The notes: generated by a model from the letters alone, not told the origin. A stretch of DNA of 61,937 nucleotides from Paludibacteraceae bacterium (GCA_024401645.1 JAKSKR010000016.1:1-61937), one strand, 5' to 3'; positions 9,056 to 17,744 are shown, counted from the first letter of the stretch. A program made the numbers and translations.

Positions 9056-9577
9056 CTAAAACAGGCCTTCTGCCAGTATTGTGTCAATGTCTTCTCTCTC
9101 AATTTCCCAATAGCCGGCACGTTCGGCTATGGTTTGAATGGAATCTATACGGTTGCGGTAGCGTTCCACGGCATGTTGGTCGGCAATGTAGATTAGGGTT
9201 TCCCTAAACTTTTTCTCTACGGTCTTGTGGCATTTCTCCCAAGTGCGCCAGTTCTTCAAGCCAAATTTTGCCGAAAGCTCGGCAAGAAGCAAGCGGCAGT
9301 CTATCACCTTCTCCATGCTGGGGTGCAAGGCTTCAAAGTCGTCTAGCGCCTTCTTGCATTTGCTTATGCGCCCTTTGGGTGGGCGTATGCCCGTTTTCGT
9401 AAATTCCTTTTGGAGCACCGTCTTGCATTTCTCTTCGGCTTTATCTTCGTTCGGATTCAAGAAGTATTCGAAGTAGTCTTTCGCTTCCTTTTTTGCGTCA
9501 TACAACGCCATTATTATCTCAACCAGGTCTTCCTTGTCCATCTCGTTGGCCAGTTTCTCGAATTTTGCTCTGCTCAT
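9056..9577 (-). CDS. DUF6155-like conserved protein
   Basis: Cytoplasmic, highly charged 173-residue protein, probably all alpha-helical, opening with a helix pattern (LANEMDKEDLVEIIMALYD) and a DYFEYFLNPNEDKAE segment that I associate with DUF6155. No signal peptide, membrane segment or catalytic motif is visible. It lies upstream of the helicase gene on the same strand with a 120-nt gap. A lone TAAATTTG -7 element is present at 9605-9612 upstream. The function is unknown and the family name is from memory. Confidence 0.6.
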   Translation of the reverse strand: MSRAKFEKLANEMDKEDLVEIIMALYDAKKEAKDYFEYFLNPNEDKAEEKCKTVLQKEFTKTGIRPPKGRISKCKKALDDFEALHPSMEKVIDCRLLLAELSAKFGLKNWRTWEKCHKTVEKKFRETLIYIADQHAVERYRNRIDSIQTIAERAGYWEIEREDIDTILAEGLF

Positions 9578-9625
9578 GTTCTATCGAATACTTTCTTTGT
9601 TGCGCAAATTTAAGCATTTATGGCG

Positions 9626-9656
9626 TTGTTTTTATTCCTCATTTCTACTATGTTTG
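9626..9656 (+). promoter_or_regulatory. Putative promoter of the TonB-C protein
   Basis: TTG (9626-9628), a 20-nt spacer, then TATGTTTG (9649-9656); the ATG is at 9672, so the leader would be very short. Confidence 0.55.
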
Positions 9657-9671
9657 TAAAAAGGCTTTGTT

Positions 9672-10121
9672 ATGACAATAGGAAAAAACATATTAATCGT
9701 AGCTTTGGCTGTTTATCTTTTTCCGGCGACTGCGGTATGCGCTAGCGAACAGGACAAATGCGCGGGTGACGGAATGGTGTACATTGATGATACAGATATA
9801 GAAGGTATTATATATAGCGTCGACACTCCGGCCGAATTTATAGGTGGCAAAGATTCTCTCTATTCCTTTTTTGTAAAGAACTTCAAACTTATTTCGGTCA
9901 CCGACGTCTGTGTGGAAAAGCTTTTTGTTGATTTCTGGGTAAATCCCGATTCTTCAGTTGTCCATGTTCGTGTTGAAACATCAAACCCAGCTCTTGAAGC
10001 TGAAGTCGTTAGGGTGGTGACTTTAACTTCCGGTCATTGGAAGCCTGCCACGAAGAAGAACAGGCCAGTTGCTCAAAAACTCCGCCTACCTATCCTTTTT
10101 ACTCCTAGTAAAGACAAATAG
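9672..10121 (+). CDS. Secreted TonB C-terminal-domain protein
   Basis: 149-residue exported protein: signal peptide of about 24 residues (ending near AVCA), then a domain resembling the TonB C-terminus (PAEFIGGKDSLYSFF; VDFWVNPDSSVVHVRVE; NPALEAEVVRVV; HWKPATKKNRPVAQKLRLPI). This order of motifs is that of small Bacteroidota energy-transducer-like proteins. It lacks the proline-rich periplasmic spacer of a true TonB and is not next to exbBD, so it may be a stand-alone TonB_C protein and not an energy transducer. It is monocistronic between its own promoter and a terminator. Confidence 0.75.
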   Translation: MTIGKNILIVALAVYLFPATAVCASEQDKCAGDGMVYIDDTDIEGIIYSVDTPAEFIGGKDSLYSFFVKNFKLISVTDVCVEKLFVDFWVNPDSSVVHVRVETSNPALEAEVVRVVTLTSGHWKPATKKNRPVAQKLRLPILFTPSKDK

Positions 10122-10122
10122 C

Positions 10123-10170
10123 AAAAAAGGGAAGTGTATAGTAATTCATACTAATACACCTCCCTTTTGT
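10123..10170. terminator. Bidirectional terminator between TonB-C gene and tex
   Basis: Inverted repeat with A-run on the left and T-run on the right (AAAAGGGA...TCCCTTTT outer stem, GTGTAT...ATACAC inner stem). It sits between two convergent genes and can serve both. Confidence 0.8.
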
Positions 10171-10204
10171 ATATGACATCAACTATGGTCTTGTTTCCAA
10201 CCGT

Positions 10205-12325
10205 TTATTTGCGCAAGCTTAATGCTATTCTGTTTCGTTTGTGGTCTATCTCTATCACCTTTACTTCTACGTGTTGGTGCAGACTTACCACGTCGGTTGG
10301 GTTGCTGATGTAGTGGTCGGCCATTTGTGAAATGTGTACCAAACCGTCTTGGTGTACGCCTATGTCGACAAATGCACCGAAGTTCGTTATGTTGGTAACT
10401 ATGCCAGGTAGCACCATGCCTTCTCGTAGGTCATCAACGGTGTGTACGCCTTCGTCGAAACGAAATTCGGTCAGCTGTTCGCGAGGGTCGCGGCCTGGCT
10501 TCTCCAATTCGGCTATTATGTCTTGCAGTGTTGGCAGACCAACTGTTGCGGTTACGTATTTCTTTAAGTCTACCTTTTGGCGTAGTTCCTTGTTGCTTAT
10601 CAACTCTGGCACGGTGGCGTTTAGGTCTTTGGCCATTTGTTGTACGATGGCATACGATTCGGGATGGACAGCTGAATTGTCGAGTGGATTCTTGGCTTCG
10701 GGAATGCGCAAGAAACCGGCACACTGTTCAAAAGCCTTGTCGCCCAGGCGTGGCACTTTTTTCAGTTGGGCTCTGCTGGTGAATGGTCCGTTTTCTGTGC
10801 GGTAGTTCACAATGTTTTGTGCCAATTGCGGTCCCAAACCCGATATGTAGGTCAGCAAGTGCTTGCTGGCGGTGTTTACGTTCACGCCCACCTGGTTTAC
10901 ACACGAAACCACGGTGTTGTCGAGCGATTTTTTCAGCTTGGTTTGGTCTACGTCGTGCTGGTACTGTCCAACGCCAATGGCTTTAGGGTCAATCTTAACC
11001 AGCTCGGCAAGTGGGTCAATCAGGCGTCGGCCTATCGAAACGGCACCTCTAACGGTTACGTCTTCCTTCGGAAATTCCTCGCGGGCAACAGCGCTGGCCG
11101 AATAGACCGAAGCACCGTCTTCGCTAACGGTGAACACCTGTACCGGTTTGGCAAATTTCAGTCCCCTTACAAATTGCTCCGTTTCTCGGCTTGCTGTGCC
11201 GTTACCTATAGAAATGGCCTCAATGTCGAATTTCTTGACGAGGTTTTCAATGGTTGCTGCGGCTTCTGCCGTCTTGCTGTGTGGGGCATGTGGGAAGATG
11301 ACGTCGTGGTGCTTCAGTTCGCCTTGGGCATCGAGGCAAACCACCTTACAACCGGTGCGGAAACCGGGGTCTAATGCAAGAACACGTTTCTGGCCAAGTG
11401 GTGCAGCCAGCAACAACTGGCGCAGGTTCTCGGCAAACACACGAATGGCTTCTTCGTCGGCACTCTCTTTACTGCTCGACGAAAATTCGGTTTGTATTGA
11501 TGGCTTCAGTAGGCGCTTGTAACCGTCGGCAACAGCATCGCTAACCAGGTTGGCGGTTGCTGAACGGCCCTTTACGAATAACTGTTCAATGCGTTCTAGG
11601 CTATCGTCATCGTCTTCGGGACTGATGTCGACACGCAACATGCCTTCGGCCTCGCCACGGCGCATGGCAAGTAGGCGGTGTGACGAACAGCGGCGAAGCG
11701 GTTCGCTGAAGTTGAAATAGTCGCTATATTTTTCGGCCTCGCTTTCCTTTCCCTTTACCACCTTGCTGCTAATGGTGGCTGTGCGGCGGAAGGTGTTGCG
11801 CAAGCGGTTGCGTGCGCCCTCGCTTTCGGCTACCCATTCGGCAATAATGTCTTGTGCGCCTTTTAGGGCCTCGTCGGTGTCGGCAACACCGTCTTTCACG
11901 TAGCGGTTGGCTATGATGTCGGGGTTGTCGGTGTCAATCTGCATCATCAGGCGCTTTGCCAGTGGTTCCAAACCCTTTTGGCGGGCCACTTCTGCGCGGG
12001 TGCGTTTCTTTGGCTTGTAGGGTAGGTATAGGTCTTCCAAGGCGCTGCTTTCCCAACAGTCTTCAATTTTCTTTCTTAATTCGTCGGTCAGCTTGCCTTG
12101 TTCCTCTATGGTCGAAAGAATGGTTTCCTTACGTTTTTGCAGTTCACAGAATTTGTCGTTCTGTTCTTGTATCTGTTGAATCTGAACTTCGTCGAGCGAA
12201 CCCGTCATTTCCTTACGGTAGCGGGCAATGAAAGGTACGGTTGCACCTTCTGCCAGTAGCTTAAGGGTTGCGCTAACCTGCTTTTCTGCTATATTTAGAA
12301 TTTTCGCAATTAAATTGCTGATCAT
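10205..12325 (-). CDS. tex: Tex family RNA-binding transcription accessory protein
   Basis: 706-residue homologue of Tex, a nucleic-acid-binding protein linked to transcription elongation and RNA handling. Features in order: helical N-terminal region (ATVPFIARYRKEMTGSLDE), YqgF/RNase H-like domain (VLALDPGFRTGCKVVCLD, about 318-335), helix-hairpin-helix region (TYISGLGPQLAQNIVNYR), the conserved RIPEAKNPLDNSAVHPESY block, and a C-terminal S1 domain (GMVLPGIVTNITNFGAFVDIG). Length is somewhat shorter than the about 770-780 aa of proteobacterial Tex. A purine-rich AGAGGAAG lies before the ATG. Confidence 0.93.
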   Translation of the reverse strand: MISNLIAKILNIAEKQVSATLKLLAEGATVPFIARYRKEMTGSLDEVQIQQIQEQNDKFCELQKRKETILSTIEEQGKLTDELRKKIEDCWESSALEDLYLPYKPKKRTRAEVARQKGLEPLAKRLMMQIDTDNPDIIANRYVKDGVADTDEALKGAQDIIAEWVAESEGARNRLRNTFRRTATISSKVVKGKESEAEKYSDYFNFSEPLRRCSSHRLLAMRRGEAEGMLRVDISPEDDDDSLERIEQLFVKGRSATANLVSDAVADGYKRLLKPSIQTEFSSSSKESADEEAIRVFAENLRQLLLAAPLGQKRVLALDPGFRTGCKVVCLDAQGELKHHDVIFPHAPHSKTAEAAATIENLVKKFDIEAISIGNGTASRETEQFVRGLKFAKPVQVFTVSEDGASVYSASAVAREEFPKEDVTVRGAVSIGRRLIDPLAELVKIDPKAIGVGQYQHDVDQTKLKKSLDNTVVSCVNQVGVNVNTASKHLLTYISGLGPQLAQNIVNYRTENGPFTSRAQLKKVPRLGDKAFEQCAGFLRIPEAKNPLDNSAVHPESYAIVQQMAKDLNATVPELISNKELRQKVDLKKYVTATVGLPTLQDIIAELEKPGRDPREQLTEFRFDEGVHTVDDLREGMVLPGIVTNITNFGAFVDIGVHQDGLVHISQMADHYISNPTDVVSLHQHVEVKVIEIDHKRNRIALSLRK

Positions 12326-12433
12326 AAATCTTCCTCTTTTTTTGAAATATGGTTGAATATATGTTTGCCCGAAACATTCACTAGTCTCCGAAGGTGCGTT
12401 TCCCCTCTCGTCCCTAACTAGTTCTTCGTCTGC

Positions 12434-13240
12434 TTATCCGCACAACGCATAAAGGTCGCCCCTTGGATTTATGACCATAACGGGAACTTGGCAACGGTTA
12501 ATGACCTTTCGTTCCTTTGGGCCAAGTAGAATGTCGTCTAGTCCATAGTCGCGCGATGCCGAAATCATCAGCAAGTCCACATTCATGCTTGGGGCAAGCT
12601 GTGCGGCTTCTAGTTCAACCTTAAAGCTGTCTTTGGTGGCTGCAATTTCCTGCCACTTTATGTTCGATTTTTCTATCAGTGTTCTTATGCTGTCGGTGTT
12701 CTGTCTTGCTTTAGTGCCGTAGTCTTTGGCTGGCATCAGAATGATTTCAGAGTCGAAGAAACGGCCAAAACTGCTGCTGAAAGGACCTTTCTCGCGTTCT
12801 TCCATAAGGAAACCTACTGGCACAAGAATGCGGTCGAATGCAATTTGCTGACCTTCGCGTACAAAGAAGTAGGGTATACGCAGGTCCCTGCACTTGTCGA
12901 GCAGTGTTTGTGTCTTGTTGAACGGTGCATATTTCTCGTTCAACTGAAAAATCAGCATCGATGCTTCTGTGGCTTCAATCACTTCCGTAAAGTCGTCGCT
13001 TGGCGTTAGAACCTTATAGTTTATGCCTATTTCGCCACAATCGTTTTGGTTGTCTTTAACCCATTGCTCGAAGGTGGTGGCGTAGCTGCTGTCTAGTTCC
13101 TTCTTGCCAAAGCAGATGCCCAAAAAGCAGATGTCTTTGCTATAGGCTTTTGCCAATTGTTTGGCCATTTCGAATGCTGTTTCTGGAAAGAAACCAGGGC
13201 ATGCTGCCACAAATATCTGTTGCTTGAATTTTTCAGCCAT
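12434..13240 (-). CDS. Universal stress protein family (tandem Usp-like)
   Basis: 268-residue cytoplasmic protein that looks like two Usp-like halves: an N-terminal alpha/beta half and a second half with RILVPVGFLME, then VDLLMISASRDYGLDDILLGPKERKVINRCQVPVMVINP, the typical end of a universal stress protein with an abbreviated nucleotide-binding loop. Usp proteins respond to growth arrest and stress. It starts just downstream (21 nt) of an FKBP lipoprotein gene on the same strand, so the two may share a transcript. Confidence 0.75.
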   Translation of the reverse strand: MAEKFKQQIFVAACPGFFPETAFEMAKQLAKAYSKDICFLGICFGKKELDSSYATTFEQWVKDNQNDCGEIGINYKVLTPSDDFTEVIEATEASMLIFQLNEKYAPFNKTQTLLDKCRDLRIPYFFVREGQQIAFDRILVPVGFLMEEREKGPFSSSFGRFFDSEIILMPAKDYGTKARQNTDSIRTLIEKSNIKWQEIAATKDSFKVELEAAQLAPSMNVDLLMISASRDYGLDDILLGPKERKVINRCQVPVMVINPRGDLYALCG

Positions 13241-13261
13241 ATCTTTTTATGGTCGGTGGTT

Positions 13262-14041
13262 TTATTGGGGTTTATTGGTCTTTTCTAGGCATTTAATGGC
13301 TTCTTGCTGTGTGTGCCACACTTCCTTTACGTCAAGGTTGACTTCCAGGTCTGTGCTGCCGGGTATAGGACCCATGCCAGCTTCGCCGAATGCAAGGACC
13401 CATGGAATGTATATGTTTGCCTTACTGCCTTTCTTCAGTTGGCTAAAGGCTAGCGATAGGCCTTGGAAACAGTTTCCCGGATTCATCAACGCGGGTTCTT
13501 TTCCAATGGTTGAGTCGAATATCTTTCCGTCTTTGGCCGATTTCAGTTCGCAGTCTACCAATACGAAGTCGGTGCTTTTTATGGTGTCGCCTTTCCCTTC
13601 TTCTGTTAGTTTCATTAAGATGCTGGCACCGTTCTTGCCTTCTATTTCTTGGTAGCCGCTGGCCTTCAGTTGGTTTTTCTTCTCAACCGATGCTTTCGAA
13701 TCTTCACTCCTCTTCTGTTGCTTTAGGCTATTAATCACCTTCGTTTGGGCTTCGTATAAATCGCGTTCGCTAACAATTGGGGCATTGTAAAGGGCAGAAG
13801 CAAAACCTTTAATGGCAATATCTAGGTCAATAGGGTTCTCGTTACCAAGAACATCGTTCTTTTCAATTTGTTTGGTGAGTTGCTGACCAAATCGGTAGCC
13901 TATGTCATAGCTTAATGTGTCGGCACTGCTTACTAATTTTATGCTGTTTGTGGCTTCTTTCATTTCTGAAGATGTGTTACAAGCTACGAATAGTAGGCTT
14001 GCACTTCCTATCAAAAGAGCTATTGCTTGTTTTTTTGCCAT
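13262..14041 (-). CDS. FKBP-type peptidyl-prolyl isomerase, lipoprotein (paralogue 1)
   Basis: 259-residue lipoprotein: hydrophobic leader and lipobox-like LFVAC near residue 21, an N-terminal dimerisation-like helical region (TLSYDIGYRFGQQL) as in Mip/FkpA, and a C-terminal FKBP domain (IFDSTIGKEPALMNPGNCFQGLSLAFSQLKKG). Helps fold envelope proteins by proline isomerisation. The FKBP core is diverged (few of the aromatic pocket residues; ends LDVKEVWH), so activity is uncertain. A TTG ten codons upstream lies on the transcription start region, and AAGGA precedes the ATG at 14041, which is preferred. A TAACTTTG -7 element is at 14069-14076. Confidence 0.85.
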   Translation of the reverse strand: MAKKQAIALLIGSASLLFVACNTSSEMKEATNSIKLVSSADTLSYDIGYRFGQQLTKQIEKNDVLGNENPIDLDIAIKGFASALYNAPIVSERDLYEAQTKVINSLKQQKRSEDSKASVEKKNQLKASGYQEIEGKNGASILMKLTEEGKGDTIKSTDFVLVDCELKSAKDGKIFDSTIGKEPALMNPGNCFQGLSLAFSQLKKGSKANIYIPWVLAFGEAGMGPIPGSTDLEVNLDVKEVWHTQQEAIKCLEKTNKPQ

Positions 14042-14077
14042 CTGGTTTCCTTTTTTCTGTCTTAACAACAAAGTTAC

Positions 14078-14332
14078 TTATTTTTGTTGATGCTCTTGTT
14101 CTTCTGTTGCCACTTTCATGCTTATGGCTGTTTTCAAGAGGTCAATCCAATGGAAATTTCCTGTAATCTCAATCCTACCGTCAGTGATTTCACTATTAAC
14201 TCTTGGGCTGCATAGCAATCTATTGCCATACATCATTGCCAGCATTTTGGTAACATTCGCCTTGAAAAGAGCCGCAAATCTTTGTTTTCCATCCTCGTTG
14301 AAGGTGATGCTTATAGCGGGGATATTAATTCC
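14078..14332 (-). pseudogene. Headless SecD-like fragment
   Basis: Reading the minus strand from 14332 gives 84 open codons ending at a TAA (14078-14080). The peptide begins GINIPAISITFNEDG and contains KMLAMMYGNRLLCSPRVNSE and ITDGRIEITGNF, which follow the SecD/SecDF P1 head pattern (f..G...fa..t..n.gk.lAi.l.g.v.s.P.v...I..G...I.G.f). A TAG directly precedes it and no ATG/GTG/TTG occurs before the internal KMLAM, so the 5' part is missing. It starts just past the terminator of the next FKBP gene. Most likely a truncated remnant; an isolated small protein from an internal ATG is less likely. Confidence 0.5.
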
Positions 14333-14368
14333 CTAAATTTTTGTATTGATGCTTGTCTTGTGCATCAA

Positions 14369-14399
14369 TGAAAAAGGTGTACCACATGGGCACACCTTT
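14369..14399 (-). terminator. Terminator-like hairpin after FKBP paralogue 2
   Basis: AAAGGTGT...ACACCTTT inverted repeat 22 nt or more past the stop of the 14422-15213 gene, followed on the minus strand by TTTTCATTG. Confidence 0.65.
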
Positions 14400-14421
14400 C
14401 ATATCTATAGTCTTTTGCTAT

Positions 14422-15213
14422 TTATCGCTGACCTTTTGCCATTTCAGGATGCAACTTTTGAATAAACTTCATTGCTTCTTCCTGGCTGTGGAATACCTTC
14501 TTAATGTCAACATCGAAAACGATGGTTGAATTAGCTGGGATAGGACCAACTTCTCTGTTTTGATAACCAAGTTCTGAAGGAATAACGAATGTTGCCTTTG
14601 AACCTTCTGTCAACTTCGTCATAGCCTGTGTAAAGCCAGGAACTAAACTCTGAAGCTGAAGGATGGCAGGTTCCTTACCTGTTGTGCTGTCGAAAATGGT
14701 GTCGTTTGTCAACTTTCCAACATAATCAACATAAACGATGTCTGTATACTTGATTGAATCGCCCTTGCCGGCTTCTGTCACCTTCAATAGAACTGATGGA
14801 CCGTAGTATTCAGGGAACTTTTCAAGTGACTTGAAACCTTCTGCTTCGTACTTCTTGGCAGTAGGTTCGAATGCTGCGCAGGCTTTTTCTTGTTCTTTCT
14901 TCATGAAAGCGTCTGAAATTCGTTTAGTAGCTACTTTCAAAGTGTCTTCGCTAATGGTGCTATCGTTGTAAAGCGCAGCAGCAAAACCCTTAATGATGGC
15001 TTCTTTGTTCAAAATGGTTTCAGGGTCACCAAATGGAATTTGCTCCATCTGAAGCTTGCAGTTGTTTCCAAAGTTGAAACCTAAACTGTAGCTAACGGTA
15101 TCCATTCCCTTTGAGAGTTTTACATTCTTTGAAACGGTCTTAATGTCACCTGAACAAGATGCCATAAGTGCAGCGCATCCAAATGCAAGTGCTGCAATCT
15201 TTGTTAATTTCAT
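14422..15213 (-). CDS. FKBP-type peptidyl-prolyl isomerase, lipoprotein (paralogue 2)
   Basis: 263-residue lipoprotein with signal and lipobox-like ALMASC (Cys about 20). An N-terminal Mip-like helical part (SYSLGFNFGNNCKLQM) precedes an FKBP domain near residues 160-245 (VDYVGKLTNDTIFDSTTGKEPAILQLQSLVPGFTQAMTKLTEGSKATFVIP...LGYQ...IPANSTIVFDVDI). Located at the inner face of an envelope membrane, it would assist folding of exported proteins. It is third in a run of FKBP genes read on the minus strand, 47 nt after paralogue 3. Confidence 0.88.
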   Translation of the reverse strand: MKLTKIAALAFGCAALMASCSGDIKTVSKNVKLSKGMDTVSYSLGFNFGNNCKLQMEQIPFGDPETILNKEAIIKGFAAALYNDSTISEDTLKVATKRISDAFMKKEQEKACAAFEPTAKKYEAEGFKSLEKFPEYYGPSVLLKVTEAGKGDSIKYTDIVYVDYVGKLTNDTIFDSTTGKEPAILQLQSLVPGFTQAMTKLTEGSKATFVIPSELGYQNREVGPIPANSTIVFDVDIKKVFHSQEEAMKFIQKLHPEMAKGQR

Positions 15214-15260
15214 TTTATTATTCTGTGTTTATAATTTTTATTCTTTCAACTAGCGCAATG

Positions 15261-16001
15261 TTAGCGCTGGTATTGCTTGAAACTGTATTTGCTGGTTGGT
15301 GCCTGCTGTTGCTTTGGCGCAGCAGGTGTTGCCTTGCCTACGTCTACAAGCTCAACATCGAAAATCAAGATTGAGTTTGCTGGTATGTTTGGCATTACGC
15401 GTGAACCGTAGCCTAGTTCTGGCGAAATAAAGAAACGGTATTTCGCTCCTACTTTCATCAACTGAAGGCCTTCGGTCCAACCTTTAATGACACGGTTCAA
15501 CTCAAATTCTGCAGGATTGTCGGTGGTGCCGTCAAACTTGGTGCCGTTGGTTAATGTGCCGGTGTAGTAGGCCTTAACCTTGTCGTTTGCTGTTGGACTG
15601 ATGCCGGTACCTTCTTTCAAGACCATGTACTGCAAACCGCTGGCGGTTGTCTTTACACCTGGCTTCTTTGCGTTTTCTGCAAAGAATGCATCGTTTTTAG
15701 CCTTGTCTTTTGCATTCTGTACTTCCTGTACGTGCATCAGGTAGCTGTTGATGATTTCTGGTGTTAGGCTTGGCTTTATGGCCAATTTGCTGGTGTCTAC
15801 CTTAAGGCTGTTAAGTAGGGCATCTTCAAAGACGTTCATGTTAATGGCGCCTTCGGGCAATGTGCTTAACTGTTGCTTTAGGCTTAAACCAACGTTCACG
15901 CCCAAGGCATAGCTTGCGCTGTCTTTAGTGGTCTTGAGGCCTGCCGCATTTGCTCCTGTTGTTGCCAACAGTACCGCTGCTGCAAATATTAGTTTCTTCA
16001 T
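15261..16001 (-). CDS. FKBP-type peptidyl-prolyl isomerase, secreted (paralogue 3)
   Basis: 246-residue periplasmic protein with a cleavable signal (MKKLIF...GANA, about 19 residues) and no lipobox. The N-terminal helical region (SYALGVNVGLSLKQQL) and the FKBP core (VKAYYTGTLTNGTKFDGT, VIKGWTEGLQLMKVGAKYRFFISPELGYGS, IPANSILIFDVELVDV) fit Mip/FklB-type isomerases, with the pocket tryptophan and terminal FDVEL present, so it is probably active. A Gln/Pro/Ala-rich tail follows. It starts 11 nt after paralogue 4. Confidence 0.92.
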   Translation of the reverse strand: MKKLIFAAAVLLATTGANAAGLKTTKDSASYALGVNVGLSLKQQLSTLPEGAINMNVFEDALLNSLKVDTSKLAIKPSLTPEIINSYLMHVQEVQNAKDKAKNDAFFAENAKKPGVKTTASGLQYMVLKEGTGISPTANDKVKAYYTGTLTNGTKFDGTTDNPAEFELNRVIKGWTEGLQLMKVGAKYRFFISPELGYGSRVMPNIPANSILIFDVELVDVGKATPAAPKQQQAPTSKYSFKQYQR

Positions 16002-16012
16002 TTCTTTTGTTT

Positions 16013-16594
16013 TTAAAGGATTTCCAAAAGCTCGATGTCGAAAATCAAGGTCGAGTTTGGCATAATACCATCTGTACCTCTCTGGCCGTATGCCAAATCA
16101 GATGGAATGTGTAGCTTCCACTTTGAACCTACAGGCATGATTTGAAGGGCTTCTACCCAACCCGGAATAACGCCGTTAACTGGAAATACTGCTGGAGAGT
16201 TATGCTTGTATGAGCTGTCGAAAACTTCGCCAGAAATAAAACGTCCTTCGTAGTGGCAGCGTACAGTGTCGGTTTCTTTAGGCTTGTTACCAGTACCTTC
16301 CTTAATAATCTCGTACTGTAAACCACTGGCAGTTGTAATTACGCCTTCGCGTTTCTTGTTTTCTGCAAGGTATGCATCGCCGACCTTCTTATTTTCTGCG
16401 AAAGCCTCCATCTGTGCCTTCTGGTAGTAGGTGTTGATTATTTGGTTGGCTTCGTCTGCACCCAAACGTGGCTGCTCGTTGTTGAACACTGCCTTCACTG
16501 CTTCTGCAAATTCGTTAACGTCAATGTTCTTGAATACGCCTCTCTTGAAGTCGTTGGCAACCATCATGCCAAGTGCATAGCTTAAGTCTTTCAT
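16013..16594 (-). CDS. FKBP-type peptidyl-prolyl isomerase, cytoplasmic FklB-like (paralogue 4)
   Basis: 193-residue protein without signal peptide: it begins directly with MKDLSYALGMMVANDFKR, the region that follows the signal in the exported paralogues. A complete FKBP domain is present (VRCHYEGRFISGEVFDSSY, GVIPGWVEALQIMPVGSKWKLHIPSDLAYG, MPNSTLIFDIELLEI). It is the first gene of the FKBP run. A TAATTTTG -7 element lies at 16624-16631 on the minus strand. Likely a cytoplasmic folding factor similar to E. coli FklB. Confidence 0.92.
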   Translation of the reverse strand: MKDLSYALGMMVANDFKRGVFKNIDVNEFAEAVKAVFNNEQPRLGADEANQIINTYYQKAQMEAFAENKKVGDAYLAENKKREGVITTASGLQYEIIKEGTGNKPKETDTVRCHYEGRFISGEVFDSSYKHNSPAVFPVNGVIPGWVEALQIMPVGSKWKLHIPSDLAYGQRGTDGIMPNSTLIFDIELLEIL

Positions 16595-16693
16595 TTTTTC
16601 TTTGTCTATGTTTAATAATTAAACAAAATTAAGCATTTATTCCGAAACAACGGATTTCTATTGCCTTTTATTGTTCTTTATGAGGTCATTGTC

Positions 16694-17245
16694 TCAATTA
16701 AAGTCAATTTTCTCAAACTTGTAGCCCAGGCGTTTAAGGCCTATGCTGGCACCAATGAAGAACATGACCTTGCAGGCGCTGTGGAACATGTAGAATGCCA
16801 ATTGACTCTGTGGCTCAATCTGTTCATGCCTAATGGCACTAACGGTGGCTTCTGCTATCTGCTTAATGCCGGCCTGAAATTGCTTGGCTTCGTCGGTCCA
16901 TTTCCTAATGCCGTAAAGGTGCTCGGTAATGTGGTCGTCCATGTTGTCGAAGCCCTGGTCGCCGTAATAGCTTTTATATTCGGCATTCTTGTAGGTCTCC
17001 CAATCGGCATCCCATCCCCAAGCTACGCCCATACCAAGGTATAGGGCACAACCTACCGAGAAACTAGGGTAGTCTTGTATGTTTGGTACGGCGTCGGCCA
17101 TATATTCGGGGGCAAGCTGTTGCCAACGTTTGCCTATATCTTCGGTTTGCAGAAGCTGCTTGTCGGTCAGCCCGTTTTGGCTGCTGATGCGCAACAGGGT
17201 GTCGAGCAGTTTGCCCTCGAATGTTTCAAGAAATTTTTCGTCCAT
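16694..17245 (-). CDS. Conserved hypothetical protein
   Basis: 183-residue protein without signal peptide. It has an acidic N-terminal part, a moderately hydrophobic segment with GCALYLGMGVAWGWD, and a second near the C-terminus (CKVMFFIGASIGL); these are too short or polar to call firm membrane spans. I do not recognise the family. Its ATG overlaps the stop codon of the upstream lipocalin-like gene by one nucleotide (TAATG), so the two are probably translationally coupled. Confidence 0.65.
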   Translation of the reverse strand: MDEKFLETFEGKLLDTLLRISSQNGLTDKQLLQTEDIGKRWQQLAPEYMADAVPNIQDYPSFSVGCALYLGMGVAWGWDADWETYKNAEYKSYYGDQGFDNMDDHITEHLYGIRKWTDEAKQFQAGIKQIAEATVSAIRHEQIEPQSQLAFYMFHSACKVMFFIGASIGLKRLGYKFEKIDFN

Positions 17246-17670
17246 TATTTCTTAAGACTAAAGGTGTACTTAATGTAACCGTTTCCTCCGTATGGATCTT
17301 TCATGGTCAACACCATGGTGTTGTTTTCTACCTTTACAATCTCAAATTCTTCGGTGTTCAGGGCTGTGTTGTTTGGGGTAAGAATTAGTTTCTTACCGTT
17401 AATGGTGTAGGTGTATTTGTCGTTGGCAACGTAGCCGTCGTTAATGACGTATTGTACGCCATCGTCGCCAAAGTACCACTCTTGGCTCTGCATCATGCCA
17501 GGCTGTTCGCTTCCGTCTTCTTCAACAAACTTCTGGTCAACCATAATCCATGTGCCGGTTACGTTTGCTGCGGTTTCTGTGTCGTCGTCATTGTCGTGGC
17601 ATGCATTTGCAACAATACCAACTAGTGCAAGGGTAAAAAGTACCCAAAGGTTTTTAACTAGCTTGTTCAT
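17245..17670 (-). CDS. Lipocalin-like lipoprotein
   Basis: 141-residue lipoprotein with lipobox-like VANAC (Cys about 24) followed by an acidic stretch HDNDDDTE, which is common in surface-exposed lipoproteins of this phylum. The mature part (VTGTWIMVDQKF...YFGDDGVQYVI...YTYTINGKKLILTPNN...FEIVKVENNTMVLTMKD) has the pattern of small Bacteroidota lipocalin-like beta-barrels. Ligand unknown. Coupled to the downstream hypothetical gene by a TAATG overlap. Confidence 0.72.
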   Translation of the reverse strand: MNKLVKNLWVLFTLALVGIVANACHDNDDDTETAANVTGTWIMVDQKFVEEDGSEQPGMMQSQEWYFGDDGVQYVINDGYVANDKYTYTINGKKLILTPNNTALNTEEFEIVKVENNTMVLTMKDPYGGNGYIKYTFSLKK

Positions 17671-17744
17671 CCTATTTAATATACTATTTGTTTGCCTACT
17701 CTTTTAACGGTTTTCGGCTTCTCCTTTTGTTACGAGGTGCAATT

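Noticed and set aside
10766..11374. 202-codon plus-strand frame opposite tex
   Set aside because: Antisense to the HhH and YqgF regions of Tex; no supporting signal.
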